The position numbers and the translations under genes were made by a program. A DNA stretch of 64,000 bases, taken from Phosphoribacter sp037045045 (GTDB lineage Bacteria; Actinomycetota; Actinomycetes; Actinomycetales; Dermatophilaceae). Numbering within the stretch: position 1 is the first letter of the stretch; each line of letters opens with the position of its first letter. Positions 16,704-24,907 of this stretch are shown here, piece after piece. The notes under the pieces were generated by a model, which was not told the origin of the DNA, ran no database searches, and was given only the letters and a program-made list of their open reading frames with translations. The stretch is taken from contig JBAOHL010000007.1 in assembly GCA_037045045.1 (NCBI GenBank), forward strand, positions 248,001-312,000, given 5' to 3'.

Positions 16704-17329
16704 CGCCGGATCTCGACGAATCGGACCCGGGCGCCGGGGGACAGCAGGGCCGGGGGGTCGCGGTGGGGGTCCCACACCGCCGCTCGGGTGGTGCCGATGA
16801 GTTGCCACCCGCCGGGGGACTCACGCGGGTAGACCCCGGAGTACGGGCCGGCCAGGCCGACCGACCCGGCCGGCACTCGGGTGCGCGGGCTGGCGCGGCG
16901 GGGGACGTCCAGGTCGGCGCCATCCCCGACGAGGTAGCCGAACCCGGGCAGGAATCCGGCGAAGTCGCACGTCCACTCCTGGCCGGTATGCCGGTCGACG
17001 ACCGCTCGCTCGCTCACCCCGAGGTGCTCGGCGACGACGGCGAGATCGGGGCCGTCGTAGGCCACCTCGATGGTGACCGGGGGGCCCGGCGGGTCAGCCC
17101 CGGCCGCCCGCGGGGCGTCGCCGGCGAGCTCGCGCAGGTCGGCGGCCAACCGGGGCAGGTCGCCCGGGTCGTGGACCCGCGCGAGCACGGTCCGAGCGGC
17201 CGGGACGTGTTCGAGCAGGTAGGGCAAGCGGGCCGCGCGCAGCCCGGCGACGAACCGCCGTCGCTGGGGCCCGTCGGCGAGTTCGACGAGAATGGCCCGC
17301 TCGCCGCAGGGCAACAGGCGCAGGCTCAC
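16700..17329 (-). CDS. pxpB: 5-oxoprolinase subunit PxpB (KipI-like)
   Basis: A 209-residue protein beginning at GTG 17329 (VSLRLLPCGERAILVEL), the usual PxpB start. The family motif FLPGFGYLVG is present at about residues 130-139, followed by PRRASPRTRVPAGSVGLAG and ESPGGWQLIGTT. It overlaps pxpA by GTGA and pxpC by ATGA, so the three subunits should be made in equal amounts. Homologous domains also occur fused in urea amidolyase-like proteins, but here the genes are separate. Confidence 0.93.
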   Translation of the reverse strand: MSLRLLPCGERAILVELADGPQRRRFVAGLRAARLPYLLEHVPAARTVLARVHDPGDLPRLAADLRELAGDAPRAAGADPPGPPVTIEVAYDGPDLAVVAEHLGVSERAVVDRHTGQEWTCDFAGFLPGFGYLVGDGADLDVPRRASPRTRVPAGSVGLAGPYSGVYPRESPGGWQLIGTTRAAVWDPHRDPPALLSPGARVRFVEIRR

Positions 17330-18102
17330 GGCCGGTATGCCGCCGGCGCGGCGATGCGCACCCCGGCAGCGGTCAGCCCCGCCCGCACCGCCGTCGCGAG
17401 GGAGACGGCGCCCGGGGTGTCCCCGTGAACGCAGATCGACCCCGCCGACACGGCGACATCGCCGCCGTCGACCGACGCGACGACGCCGTCGGTGACCAGC
17501 CGAACGACCCGGGCGACGACGGCGTCGGGGTCGGTGACGAGAGCGCCCGGGCGGTCGCGGGGCACCAGCGTGCCCTCGGGCGTGTAGCCGCGGTCGGCGA
17601 ACGCCTCGGCGACCGTGGGCAGGCCCGCCGCCTCGGCCAACCCGAGCAGGGCCGACCCGGACAGCCCGAGCACGGCCACCTCGGGCCCGACGGAGCCGAT
17701 CGCGCGGACCAGCGCCGCGGCCTGACCCTCGTGGGTCACCACCGCGGTGTAGAGCGCGCCGTGCGGCTTGACATACGCGACCCGGCCGCCGACCGACCTC
17801 GCGATCCCGTCGAGCGCCCCGATCTGGTAGCGCACCTCGGCGTCGAGGTCCTCGGCCGCCACGTCGAGGAAGCGACGCCCGAAACCGGCGAGGTCGCGAT
17901 AGGACACGTGGGCGCCGATGGCGACACCCGCCTCGACAGCCAAGCGGCAGGTCCGCACGATGGTGGCGGGGTCGCCGGCGTGGAATCCACACGCAATGTT
18001 GGCCGAGGTGACGACTCGCAACAGGCCGGCGTCGTCGCCGAGGCGCCACCGCCCGAAGGACTCGCCGACGTCGGCGTTGAGGTCGATGCTGCGCTCGGTC
18101 AC
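17326..18102 (-). CDS. pxpA: 5-oxoprolinase subunit PxpA (LamB/YcsF family)
   Basis: A 258-residue LamB/YcsF protein from GTG 18102. It reads IDLNADVGESFGRWRLGDDA, then NIACGFHAGDPATIVRTCRL and YVKPHGALYTAV, which are the family's conserved putative active-site segments. First gene of the pxpABC operon. An in-frame ATG at 18192 would add 30 residues with no family likeness and is rejected. The divergent pullulanase gene starts 88 bp away. Confidence 0.93.
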   Translation of the reverse strand: MTERSIDLNADVGESFGRWRLGDDAGLLRVVTSANIACGFHAGDPATIVRTCRLAVEAGVAIGAHVSYRDLAGFGRRFLDVAAEDLDAEVRYQIGALDGIARSVGGRVAYVKPHGALYTAVVTHEGQAAALVRAIGSVGPEVAVLGLSGSALLGLAEAAGLPTVAEAFADRGYTPEGTLVPRDRPGALVTDPDAVVARVVRLVTDGVVASVDGGDVAVSAGSICVHGDTPGAVSLATAVRAGLTAAGVRIAAPAAYRP

Positions 18103-18190
18103 GTCCCTAGCCTGCCCGACCGGCGCGGACGCCGGAACGACGAGCCGGCGAGGACGCACCGGCGACGCGGCATACGGGAGACTGCACCGC

Positions 18191-20884
18191 ATGGGTCAGG
18201 TCCCGCTCGGGTACGGCATGGCGGTCTGGGTGAGCGACGGGCTGCTCGCGTGGCCGCCGTGGGCGGCGCCCCAGGGCGTGCCGGCCGGTGACGTGCATTG
18301 GCAGTTGCGGTGGGCGCCCGGGGGCGGCATCGACCCCGACGCGCCGGCGCCGGTGGACGCCGCGGCCGATCTCGCCGTCGACCCGGCCGGCTTGCCGTCG
18401 GAGGTCACCGCGGCGCACCCGCAGTTGCTCGGCTTCCTCGCGCTGCGCCTCGGCGAACCCGGCGTCGGCAGGGTCGGGCAGCTCCTTCGCGGCCAGGTCG
18501 CCGTCACGGCCACCGGCCCCGACGGGCGTTCGCTGGCCGCCTCGCACGTCCAGCTCGCGGCTGTGCTCGACGCCCGGTATGCCGCGTCCGCGGCGGCCGG
18601 TGGCTACGGGGCGACCGCGGCCGGCGGCCTCGTCACCTTCCGGCTCTGGGCGCCCACCGCCGCCACCGTCGCCCTGCTCCTTTGGCCACCCGGCACGGCC
18701 GACCTGCCCGCGGAGCGGGCCGTCCGGGTGCCGATGAACCGGGCCGAGGACGGCTCCTGGTCGGTGACCACCGACGCGGCCGCATCCGGCGCCCGCTACC
18801 TCTACGAGGTCCAGGTCTACGCGCCGACGACTGGGCAGGTCGAGACGAATCTCGTGACCGACCCCTTCTCGGTGGCGCTGACCCGAGACTCGACCCGCTC
18901 GGTCGTGCTCGACCTCGCCGACCCGGCATACCGGCCCGCGCTCTGGCTCGACACCCCGAGCCCGCCGCTTCCCCGCGGCGTCGACTCGACGATCTACGAG
19001 CTGCACGTGCGCGACTTCTCCATCTCCGACGAGACGGTGCCCGAGGCGCACCGCGGTCGCTACCTCGCCTTCGCCGACGACACCGCCGGCACCCGACACC
19101 TGCGCGCCCTCGCCGAGGCCGGCCTCACCACGGTGCACCTGCTGCCGACCTTCGACATCACGACGATCCCGGAGGACCCGGCCCAGCGCCTCGATCCCGG
19201 CGCCGACCTCGCGACCTATCCGCGGGACAGCGCCGAACAGCAACGGATCGTCGACGGGGTGCGCCGCCAGGACGGCTTCAACTGGGGCTACGACCCATGG
19301 CACTGGAGCGCACCCGAGGGCTCGTATGCCGTCGACGCCGACGGCGGTGCCCGGGTCGCCGAGTTCCGCACGATGGTCGGTGCCCTGCACGGGTTGGGGC
19401 TGCGGGTCGTCCTCGACCAGGTCTTCAACCACACCACCGCGTCCGGGCAGGACCCGCGCTCGGTCCTCGACCGGGTGGTCCCCGGCTACTACCACCGCCT
19501 CGACCCCACCGGCGCGGTGTACACGACGACGTGCTGCCAGAACGTCGCCACCGAGCACGCCATGGCCGGGCTCGTCATGGTCGCCTCGGTCGTCTCCTGG
19601 GCTCGGAACTACCGGGTCGACGGCTTCCGGTTCGACATCATGGCCCACCACAGCCGGGCCAACCTGCTCGCCGTGCGCGCCGCACTCGACGAGCTCACCC
19701 TCGAGCGCGACGGCGTCGACGGGCGGTCGATCTGTCTGTACGGCGAGGGCTGGAGCTTCGGCGAGGTCGCCGGCAACGCCCGGTTCGTCCAGGCGGCGCA
19801 GGGCCAACTCGGCGGCACGGGGATCGGCTCGTTCTCCGACCGCCTGCGCGACGCGGTCCGCGGCGGCGGACCGTTCGACGCCGACCCGCGGCGCCAGGGG
19901 TTCGGTTCGGGCTTGGCTGGAGATCCCAACGGCGCGCCGGTCAACGGCTCACCGACCGACCAGGCCGCGGCCCTGGCCTGGGCCACCGACCTCGTCCAGG
20001 TCGGCCTCGCCGGGAATCTGCGCGGTTTCGTCCTGCGCAGCCAGGCCACCGGAGCGCTCGTTCGCGGCGACGCCGTGGACTACTACGGGTCGCCCGCGGC
20101 ATACGCCGACGAACCCGACGAGGTCGTCACCTACGTCGACGCCCACGACGGCGAGACGCTCTTCGACGCCCTCACCGCCAAGCTGCCGGTCGGCACGTCG
20201 ATGGCCGACCGGGTGCGGATGAACACCCTGGCGCTGGCCGTCGTCACCCTCGCGCAGACCCCGGTGTTCTGGCACGCGGGGGCAGAGCTGTTGCGCAGCA
20301 AGAGTTTCGACCGCAACTCCTACGACAGCGGCGACTGGTTCAACCGGCTGGACTGGACCGGAGCGGACAACGGGTTCGGACACGGGCTGCCCCTGGCGAA
20401 GGACAACGCAGGCCGCTGGGACGTGCTGAGCCCGTTGTTGGCCGATCCCAGGCTCAAACCCTCGGCCGCCGACGTGCACACCGCCGCGGCCGCGGCCCGC
20501 GACCTGCTGCGACTGCGCTTCTCCACGCCACTGTTCCGGCTCGGCTCGGCGCACCTCGTCGGGTCGAAGGTGTCCTTCCCGATGTCCGGGACCGAGCTGG
20601 CCCACCCCGGTGTCGTCGTCATGGTCATCGACGACACGGCGGGGCCCGACGTCGACCCCGAGTTGGACACCCTGCTCGTCGTCGTCAACGCGACGCCCTC
20701 CGTGGTCTCCCAGCGGGTGCCGGGGCTCGTCGGTGCGGACCTGCGGCTCTCGCCCGTGCAGGCGGGCGGCAGCGACGAGGTCGTGCGCTCGGTGTCGTGG
20801 CGTCGCGCCGACGGACTCCTCGACGTGCCTGCTCGCACGGTCGCCGTGCTCGTGCAGCACTCGACCCCGCCGGCACACGCCTGA
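18191..20884 (+). CDS. Type I pullulanase (alpha-1,6-glucan debranching enzyme)
   Basis: An 897-residue GH13 protein. The first 150 residues are an N-terminal beta-rich region. A CBM48-like segment (VTFRLWAPTAATVALLLWPP) follows at about 145-165, then the catalytic barrel. The type I pullulanase signature appears as FNWGYDP. The nucleophile is probably Asp482 (FRFDIM) and the acid/base Glu519 (LYGEGW), with HD in YVDAHDGETLFD as transition-state stabiliser. It should hydrolyse alpha-1,6 links in pullulan or glycogen-derived limit dextrins. No signal peptide is seen, so an intracellular role in glycogen breakdown is likely. It divides truA from rplM together with its neighbours. Confidence 0.92.
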   Translation: MGQVPLGYGMAVWVSDGLLAWPPWAAPQGVPAGDVHWQLRWAPGGGIDPDAPAPVDAAADLAVDPAGLPSEVTAAHPQLLGFLALRLGEPGVGRVGQLLRGQVAVTATGPDGRSLAASHVQLAAVLDARYAASAAAGGYGATAAGGLVTFRLWAPTAATVALLLWPPGTADLPAERAVRVPMNRAEDGSWSVTTDAAASGARYLYEVQVYAPTTGQVETNLVTDPFSVALTRDSTRSVVLDLADPAYRPALWLDTPSPPLPRGVDSTIYELHVRDFSISDETVPEAHRGRYLAFADDTAGTRHLRALAEAGLTTVHLLPTFDITTIPEDPAQRLDPGADLATYPRDSAEQQRIVDGVRRQDGFNWGYDPWHWSAPEGSYAVDADGGARVAEFRTMVGALHGLGLRVVLDQVFNHTTASGQDPRSVLDRVVPGYYHRLDPTGAVYTTTCCQNVATEHAMAGLVMVASVVSWARNYRVDGFRFDIMAHHSRANLLAVRAALDELTLERDGVDGRSICLYGEGWSFGEVAGNARFVQAAQGQLGGTGIGSFSDRLRDAVRGGGPFDADPRRQGFGSGLAGDPNGAPVNGSPTDQAAALAWATDLVQVGLAGNLRGFVLRSQATGALVRGDAVDYYGSPAAYADEPDEVVTYVDAHDGETLFDALTAKLPVGTSMADRVRMNTLALAVVTLAQTPVFWHAGAELLRSKSFDRNSYDSGDWFNRLDWTGADNGFGHGLPLAKDNAGRWDVLSPLLADPRLKPSAADVHTAAAAARDLLRLRFSTPLFRLGSAHLVGSKVSFPMSGTELAHPGVVVMVIDDTAGPDVDPELDTLLVVVNATPSVVSQRVPGLVGADLRLSPVQAGGSDEVVRSVSWRRADGLLDVPARTVAVLVQHSTPPAHA

Positions 20885-20911
20885 TCGGCGGCACGACAAG
20901 GCGCGGATGAG

Positions 20912-20938
20912 GGAACCGAAAGTGCCCTGCGCGCGTCT
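20912..20938 (+). promoter_or_regulatory. Candidate ECF sigma-factor promoter
   Basis: GGAAC at 20912-20916 and CGTC at 20934-20937 are separated by 17 bp, the layout of many ECF sigma promoters (GGAAC...CGTC). It lies about 60 bp before the lipoprotein gene at 20998. The assignment is by pattern only. Confidence 0.4.
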
Positions 20939-20997
20939 AGGCTGAGGACCCAGAACGGCCCGGCGTGGGCCGAGAATGACAGGGGAGGAACCCGCCC

Positions 20998-21651
20998 ATG
21001 ACACACACCCGCACGATGTTGCTCGCCGCGACCGCGCTCGCGACGGCGACCCTGGCGGCCGGGTGCGGCAAGACCGCCGACCAGCCCGCGAGTGCCCCGG
21101 CGACCGCGAGCGCGCCGACCCCGACGACGCCTCCGGCGGCCTCCCCGACGACGCCGGCCGGGAGCACGGGTGGCGCGAGTGTCTCGGTCGGTGACATCAC
21201 CCCGCCCGGGACGGTCCTGAGCGTCGGCGACACGGCGCGCATCGTCTGGGAGGAGAGCACGAACAACAAGATCACCGTCGGGGTGAAGGCGGTATCGATC
21301 GTCAAGGGCTCCCAGGCCGACCTCTCCGGCTTCAAGATCGACGACGCGGCGATGAAGCAAGCCACCCCGTGGTACGTGACGATGCAGTACACCAACCTCA
21401 GTGGCCCCGCGGTGAAGTACCCGTACCTCAACCTCAAACTCAAGGCCCAGGACGCCACCGGCGCGTCGGTGAACACGGTGAGCCTGATCGGCAAGTTCAC
21501 CCCGTGTCAGGACGGCGACAAGGCCGCGTCGTGGGACGTGGGCACGGTCCAGGTCGAGTGCAAGGTGTTCATGGCCCCGCCCGGCTCCGACGTCGTCGCC
21601 GCCGCGTGGGTGGGCGACTTCAAGTCCAAGGCGGTGCTCTGGAAGTCCTGA
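20998..21651 (+). CDS. Predicted lipoprotein of unknown function
   Basis: A 217-residue protein with a lipoprotein signal: basic Thr/Arg start, hydrophobic LLAATALATATLA and lipobox LAAGC with Cys22 as the acylated residue. A Thr/Pro/Ala linker follows (residues 25-60), then a globular part of about 150 residues with alternating beta pattern, containing PWYVTMQYTNLSGPAVKYPY. That part resembles DUF4352-like immunoglobulin-fold domains, but I do not claim membership. Two further cysteines (CQDGDK and VECKVF) could form a disulfide. An ECF-like promoter lies upstream and a hairpin follows the stop. Confidence 0.8.
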   Translation: MTHTRTMLLAATALATATLAAGCGKTADQPASAPATASAPTPTTPPAASPTTPAGSTGGASVSVGDITPPGTVLSVGDTARIVWEESTNNKITVGVKAVSIVKGSQADLSGFKIDDAAMKQATPWYVTMQYTNLSGPAVKYPYLNLKLKAQDATGASVNTVSLIGKFTPCQDGDKAASWDVGTVQVECKVFMAPPGSDVVAAAWVGDFKSKAVLWKS

Positions 21652-21663
21652 TCCCGTCGGCCT

Positions 21664-21695
21664 ACGGCCCGGCCCCGGTCACGGGGTCGGGCCGT
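21664..21695. terminator. Hairpin between convergent lipoprotein and ArsR-type genes
   Basis: Arms ACGGCCCGGCCCCG and CGGGGTCGGGCCGT pair over 14 positions with one G-U pair and a GTCA loop. It can serve both genes, because the - strand gene's stop codon (21679) lies inside it. Confidence 0.75.
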
Positions 21696-22251
21696 TCGGC
21701 TGCGGGGGGCGGTCGAGATCGAGCGGGTAGCAGAACAGGTATGCCGCGACCCGCCGGGCGCGGGGATTGCCCTGCCCCAGTCGTCGGTACCGGGCCAACA
21801 GGTCGGTGAGTTCGCGGCGCAGCTCGAGCAGCTGGTCTGCGGTGACGAGCACCCCCGCATCGTCGGCCCCGGCACCACCCTGCCAGTCCGGTGGCCAGTC
21901 GGCGGCGACGTCGAGCCAGCGCTCGTACTGCCGGCCGAAGTGGCGCACGTGGTCGCGAGCCAGCCAGCCGAGCACGGCCTGCATGTCGGGGCCGGAATCG
22001 GCCGCGCCGATCGGCCACGCGGATCCGGAGTCCACCGGGGCCCAGACGCGTCGCCGGCCCGTCCCGGAGCCGGTGTCGCTGACCAGGCCCGCGTCGTGCA
22101 GCCGGCGCACGTGATAGCTCGTCGCTCCGGTGTTCGTGCCGAGCGCGGCAGCGAGATCCGTCGCGGTCGCCGTGCCGCGCCGGCGCAGCTCCCCGAGGAT
22201 GCGTCCGCGCATCGGGTGGGCGAGTGCGGTCAGCGGCTCGGCAGTGGGCAT
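21679..22251 (-). CDS. ArsR/HTH_20-type transcriptional regulator
   Basis: A 190-residue protein with an N-terminal winged helix: LTALAHPMRGRILGELRRRG, then TATDLAAALGTNTGATSYHV as recognition helix region, and RLHDAGLVSDTGSGTGRRRV as wing. The C-terminal 110 residues (WLARDHVRHFGRQYERWLDV and an LLELRRELTDLLARYR helix) have no catalytic motif. The start at 22251 is chosen to match the usual distance to the helix-turn-helix; ATG 22272 is an alternative. A small inverted repeat lies at its 5' end and may be its own operator. The ligand is unknown. Confidence 0.85.
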   Translation of the reverse strand: MPTAEPLTALAHPMRGRILGELRRRGTATATDLAAALGTNTGATSYHVRRLHDAGLVSDTGSGTGRRRVWAPVDSGSAWPIGAADSGPDMQAVLGWLARDHVRHFGRQYERWLDVAADWPPDWQGGAGADDAGVLVTADQLLELRRELTDLLARYRRLGQGNPRARRVAAYLFCYPLDLDRPPQPNGPTP

Positions 22252-22268
22252 GGATGCAGAATACCTGT

Positions 22269-22283
22269 GCATAATCTGTATGC
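22269..22283. promoter_or_regulatory. Inverted repeat at start of the ArsR-type gene
   Basis: GCATA-ATCTG-TATGC has perfect 5-bp arms and sits in an unusually AT-rich patch just upstream of ATG 22251. Placement suggests an autoregulatory site. It also contains one copy of the dispersed TATGCC motif, which weakens the argument. Confidence 0.3.
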
Positions 22284-22357
22284 CACGGACGCAGGGGCGT
22301 CGTCGCTCCGGGCGTTGGTGCAGGTCAGCGGGCAGTTTGCGGCGCCTGGGGTGGATT

Positions 22358-22385
22358 TTGGGGGGCGCCGGCGGGCCCGTACACT
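22358..22385 (+). promoter_or_regulatory. Candidate promoter of rplM-rpsI
   Basis: TTGGGG at 22358-22363 and TACACT at 22380-22385, 16 bp apart, resemble a primary sigma-factor promoter. They lie about 90 bp before rplM in the region divergent from the ArsR-type gene. Confidence 0.4.
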
Positions 22386-22477
22386 GGTGAACTGTTGTGC
22401 CCGGCGCCCGCGTGGTCGCGTACCCGTGTCGGCCGCCGCACGGCATACCCGCCAGCGGTTCGAGAGACGGAAGACAC

Positions 22478-22921
22478 ATGCGCACGTACACTCCCAAGCC
22501 CGGCGAGGTCACTCGCTCGTGGCACGTCATCGACGCCACCGACGTCGTGCTCGGGCGCCTGGCCAGCCAGACCGCGGTCTTGCTTCGGGGCAAGCACAAG
22601 CCGACCTTCGCGCCGCACGTGGACACCGGGGACTTCGTCGTCGTCGTCAACGCCGCGAAGGTCGCCCTCACGGGGGCCAAGGCGCAGCAGAAGCGGGCCT
22701 ATCGCCACTCCGGCTACCCGGGCGGTCTGCGCTCGGTGACGTACGCCGACCTGCTGGCCAAGGACCCTGCCAAGGCCGTCGAAAAGGCCGTCCGGGGCAT
22801 GCTCCCCAAGAACTCCCTGGCCCGCCAGCAGCTGTCCAAGCTCAAGGTGTATGCCGGCGACACCCACCCGCACGCGGCGCAGAAGCCCGTTCCCTTCGAG
22901 ATCACCCAGGTGGCCCAGTGA
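22478..22921 (+). CDS. rplM: 50S ribosomal protein L13
   Basis: A 147-residue L13, early assembly protein of the 50S. It begins MRTYTPKPGEVTRSWHVIDA and carries DVVLGRLASQTAVLLRGKHK and KAVRGMLPKNSLARQQLSKL, all diagnostic. ATG 22478 is preceded by GGAAG. It overlaps rpsI by GTGA, the conserved rplM-rpsI pair. Confidence 0.98.
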   Translation: MRTYTPKPGEVTRSWHVIDATDVVLGRLASQTAVLLRGKHKPTFAPHVDTGDFVVVVNAAKVALTGAKAQQKRAYRHSGYPGGLRSVTYADLLAKDPAKAVEKAVRGMLPKNSLARQQLSKLKVYAGDTHPHAAQKPVPFEITQVAQ

Positions 22922-23418
22922 CCATCCTCAGCGACGACGTCCTCGACACCGACGAGCCGGCCGTCTCCGACTACACGAGCGAGTCCACGGCGCCGGTGGG
23001 TCAGGCCGAGGTCCGCAAGCCCAGCGCTTCGGCGCCCGGTGCGGCGACCGGTCGGCGCAAGCAGGCCATTGCCCGCGTTCGAATCGTCCCCGGCAGCGGC
23101 GAGTGGTCGATCAACGGCCGCAGCCTCGACTCGTACTTCCCCAACAAGGTCCACCAGCAGATCGTCAGCGAGCCGCTCAAGGTCCTCGACCTCGATGCTG
23201 CCTACGACGTGCTCGTGCGAGTGCACGGTGGCGGTCCCTCGGGTCAGGCCGGCGCGGTGCGCCTCGGTGTCGCCCGGGCTCTCAACGCCGTCGACGAGGA
23301 CCTCAACCGCCCGGCCCTGAAGAAGGCCGGCTTCCTCACCCGGGACCCGCGCGTCCCCGAGCGCAAGAAGGCCGGCCTGAAGAAGGCCCGCAAGGCCCCG
23401 CAGTACAGCAAGCGGTAG
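22918..23418 (+). CDS. rpsI: 30S ribosomal protein S9
   Basis: A 166-residue S9 from GTG 22918. The first 38 residues (DDVLDTDEPAVSDYTSEST and so on) are an acidic extension; the core starts GRRKQAIARVRIVPGSGEWS. The tail KKARKAPQYSKR is the conserved C-terminus that touches P-site tRNA. glmM follows 80 bp downstream, as in other actinobacteria. Confidence 0.97.
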   Translation: MTILSDDVLDTDEPAVSDYTSESTAPVGQAEVRKPSASAPGAATGRRKQAIARVRIVPGSGEWSINGRSLDSYFPNKVHQQIVSEPLKVLDLDAAYDVLVRVHGGGPSGQAGAVRLGVARALNAVDEDLNRPALKKAGFLTRDPRVPERKKAGLKKARKAPQYSKR

Positions 23419-23498
23419 TCGCTCGCTGCCGCGCGGCGATGCGCCGCGCGGGCCGTGCCGTCCGTGCGACACGGCATACCTCGGGGAAGGAGGACCAC

Positions 23499-24845
23499 GT
23501 GGGACGCCTGTTCGGCACCGACGGGGTTCGGGGCAAGGCCAACAGCGACATCACCGCCGAGCTCGCGCTGGACCTGTCGGTCGCCGCGGCCCACGTGCTC
23601 GGCGAGCGTGGCACCTTCGCCGGGCACCGGCCGTTCGCGGTCGTCGGCACCGACGGTCGAGCCTCCGGGGAGTTCCTCTCGGCCGCCGTCATCGCCGGGC
23701 TCGCCTCGGCCGGAGTGGACGTGCTCGACGCCGGGATGCTGCCGACGCCGGCCATCGCGTTCCTCACCGCCGACCTCGGCGCGGACCTCGGGGTGATGCT
23801 CTCGGCGTCGCACAACCCGATGCCCGACAACGGGATCAAGTTTCTCGCCCGGGGCGGGCACAAACTCGACGACGACATCGAGGACGCCATCGAGGCCCGG
23901 ATGGACGAGCCGTGGGAGCGGCCCACCGGTGCTGCGGTCGGCCGGGTGCGCTCGCTTCAGGACGGCCCACGGCGTTACCTCGACCACCTGCTCAGCCTCG
24001 TGCCCCACCGGCTAGCCGGGCTGCACGTCGTCGTCGACGCGGCCCACGGGGCGGCCTCGGTCGTCTCGCCCCAAGCCTTCCGCGACGCGGGTGCACTTGT
24101 CACGGTCATCGGCGCCGAGCCCACCGGGCTGAACATCAACGACGGCTTCGGCTCCACCCATCTGGACCAGTTGCGCCGCGCCGTCCTCGAGCACGGTGCC
24201 GATCTCGGGATCGCCCATGACGGCGACGCCGACCGATGCCTCGCGGTCGATGCCGCGGGCGAGTTCGTCGACGGCGACCAGATCATGTGCATCCTCGCCC
24301 TGGCCCTGCGGGACCGCGGCGAGCTGGCGAAGGACACCATCGTCGCCACCGTGATGAGCAACCTCGGGATGTTCCAGGCGATGACCCGCGAAGGGGTCGT
24401 CGTGCGTCAGGCGGCGGTCGGGGACCGCTACGTGCTGGAGGACATGAAGGCCGGTGGCTACACCTTCGGGGGCGAGCAGTCCGGACACGTGATCTTCCTC
24501 GAGCACAACACCACCGGCGACGGAGTGTTGACCGGTCTGATGCTCGCCTCCCGGGTGGCCGAGACGGGACGGTCGCTGGCCGACCTCGCCTCGGTGATGC
24601 GCCGGCTGCCCCAGGTGCTCGTTAACGTCAAGGGAGTCGACAAAGACGCCGTGGACGGCTGCGTCCCCGTCCAGGAGGCGGTGGCCGCGGCCGGCGCCGA
24701 GCTCGACGGCACCGGAAGGGTGCTGTTGCGCAAGTCGGGGACCGAACCGCTGGTGCGGGTCATGGTCGAGGCGGCCGACCAGGACCAGGCCCAGGACGTC
24801 GCCGACCAGCTGGCCCGGATCGTCCGCGCCGAGCTGTCGCTGTGA
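23499..24845 (+). CDS. glmM: Phosphoglucosamine mutase
   Basis: GlmM interconverts glucosamine-6-phosphate and glucosamine-1-phosphate for peptidoglycan precursor synthesis. GTG 23499 follows GAAGGAGG and gives 448 residues beginning with the diagnostic GRLFGTDGVRGKAN. The phosphoserine loop is SASHNPMPDNGIKF (about residues 101-114), the metal loop DGDADRC, and the sugar-binding GEQSGH. The C-terminal RKSGTEPLVRVMVE is the phosphate-binding loop. It is complete. Confidence 0.98.
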   Translation: MGRLFGTDGVRGKANSDITAELALDLSVAAAHVLGERGTFAGHRPFAVVGTDGRASGEFLSAAVIAGLASAGVDVLDAGMLPTPAIAFLTADLGADLGVMLSASHNPMPDNGIKFLARGGHKLDDDIEDAIEARMDEPWERPTGAAVGRVRSLQDGPRRYLDHLLSLVPHRLAGLHVVVDAAHGAASVVSPQAFRDAGALVTVIGAEPTGLNINDGFGSTHLDQLRRAVLEHGADLGIAHDGDADRCLAVDAAGEFVDGDQIMCILALALRDRGELAKDTIVATVMSNLGMFQAMTREGVVVRQAAVGDRYVLEDMKAGGYTFGGEQSGHVIFLEHNTTGDGVLTGLMLASRVAETGRSLADLASVMRRLPQVLVNVKGVDKDAVDGCVPVQEAVAAAGAELDGTGRVLLRKSGTEPLVRVMVEAADQDQAQDVADQLARIVRAELSL

Positions 24846-24895
24846 CCGCGATACCGGCTCTGAGGGCGGCTCACGAGCATGGGCCAGCCCGCTCG

Positions 24896-24901
24896 TAGGG
24901 T
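24896..24901 (+). promoter_or_regulatory. -10 element TAGGGT, probably giving a leaderless mRNA
   Basis: TAGGGT ends six bases before the GTG at 24908, so transcription should begin at or next to the start codon. No clear Shine-Dalgarno site or -35 is visible. Confidence 0.5.
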
Positions 24902-24907
24902 GATGCC

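Noticed and set aside
16700..18049. A single 449-residue protein covering pxpB and most of pxpA
   Set aside because: The upstream part is the wrong frame of pxpA; PxpB similarity starts only at GTG 17329.
15784..22251. The pxp-pullulanase block as a mobile element or genomic island
   Set aside because: No integrase, transposase, tRNA or direct-repeat boundary is visible, and base composition by eye is like the neighbours.
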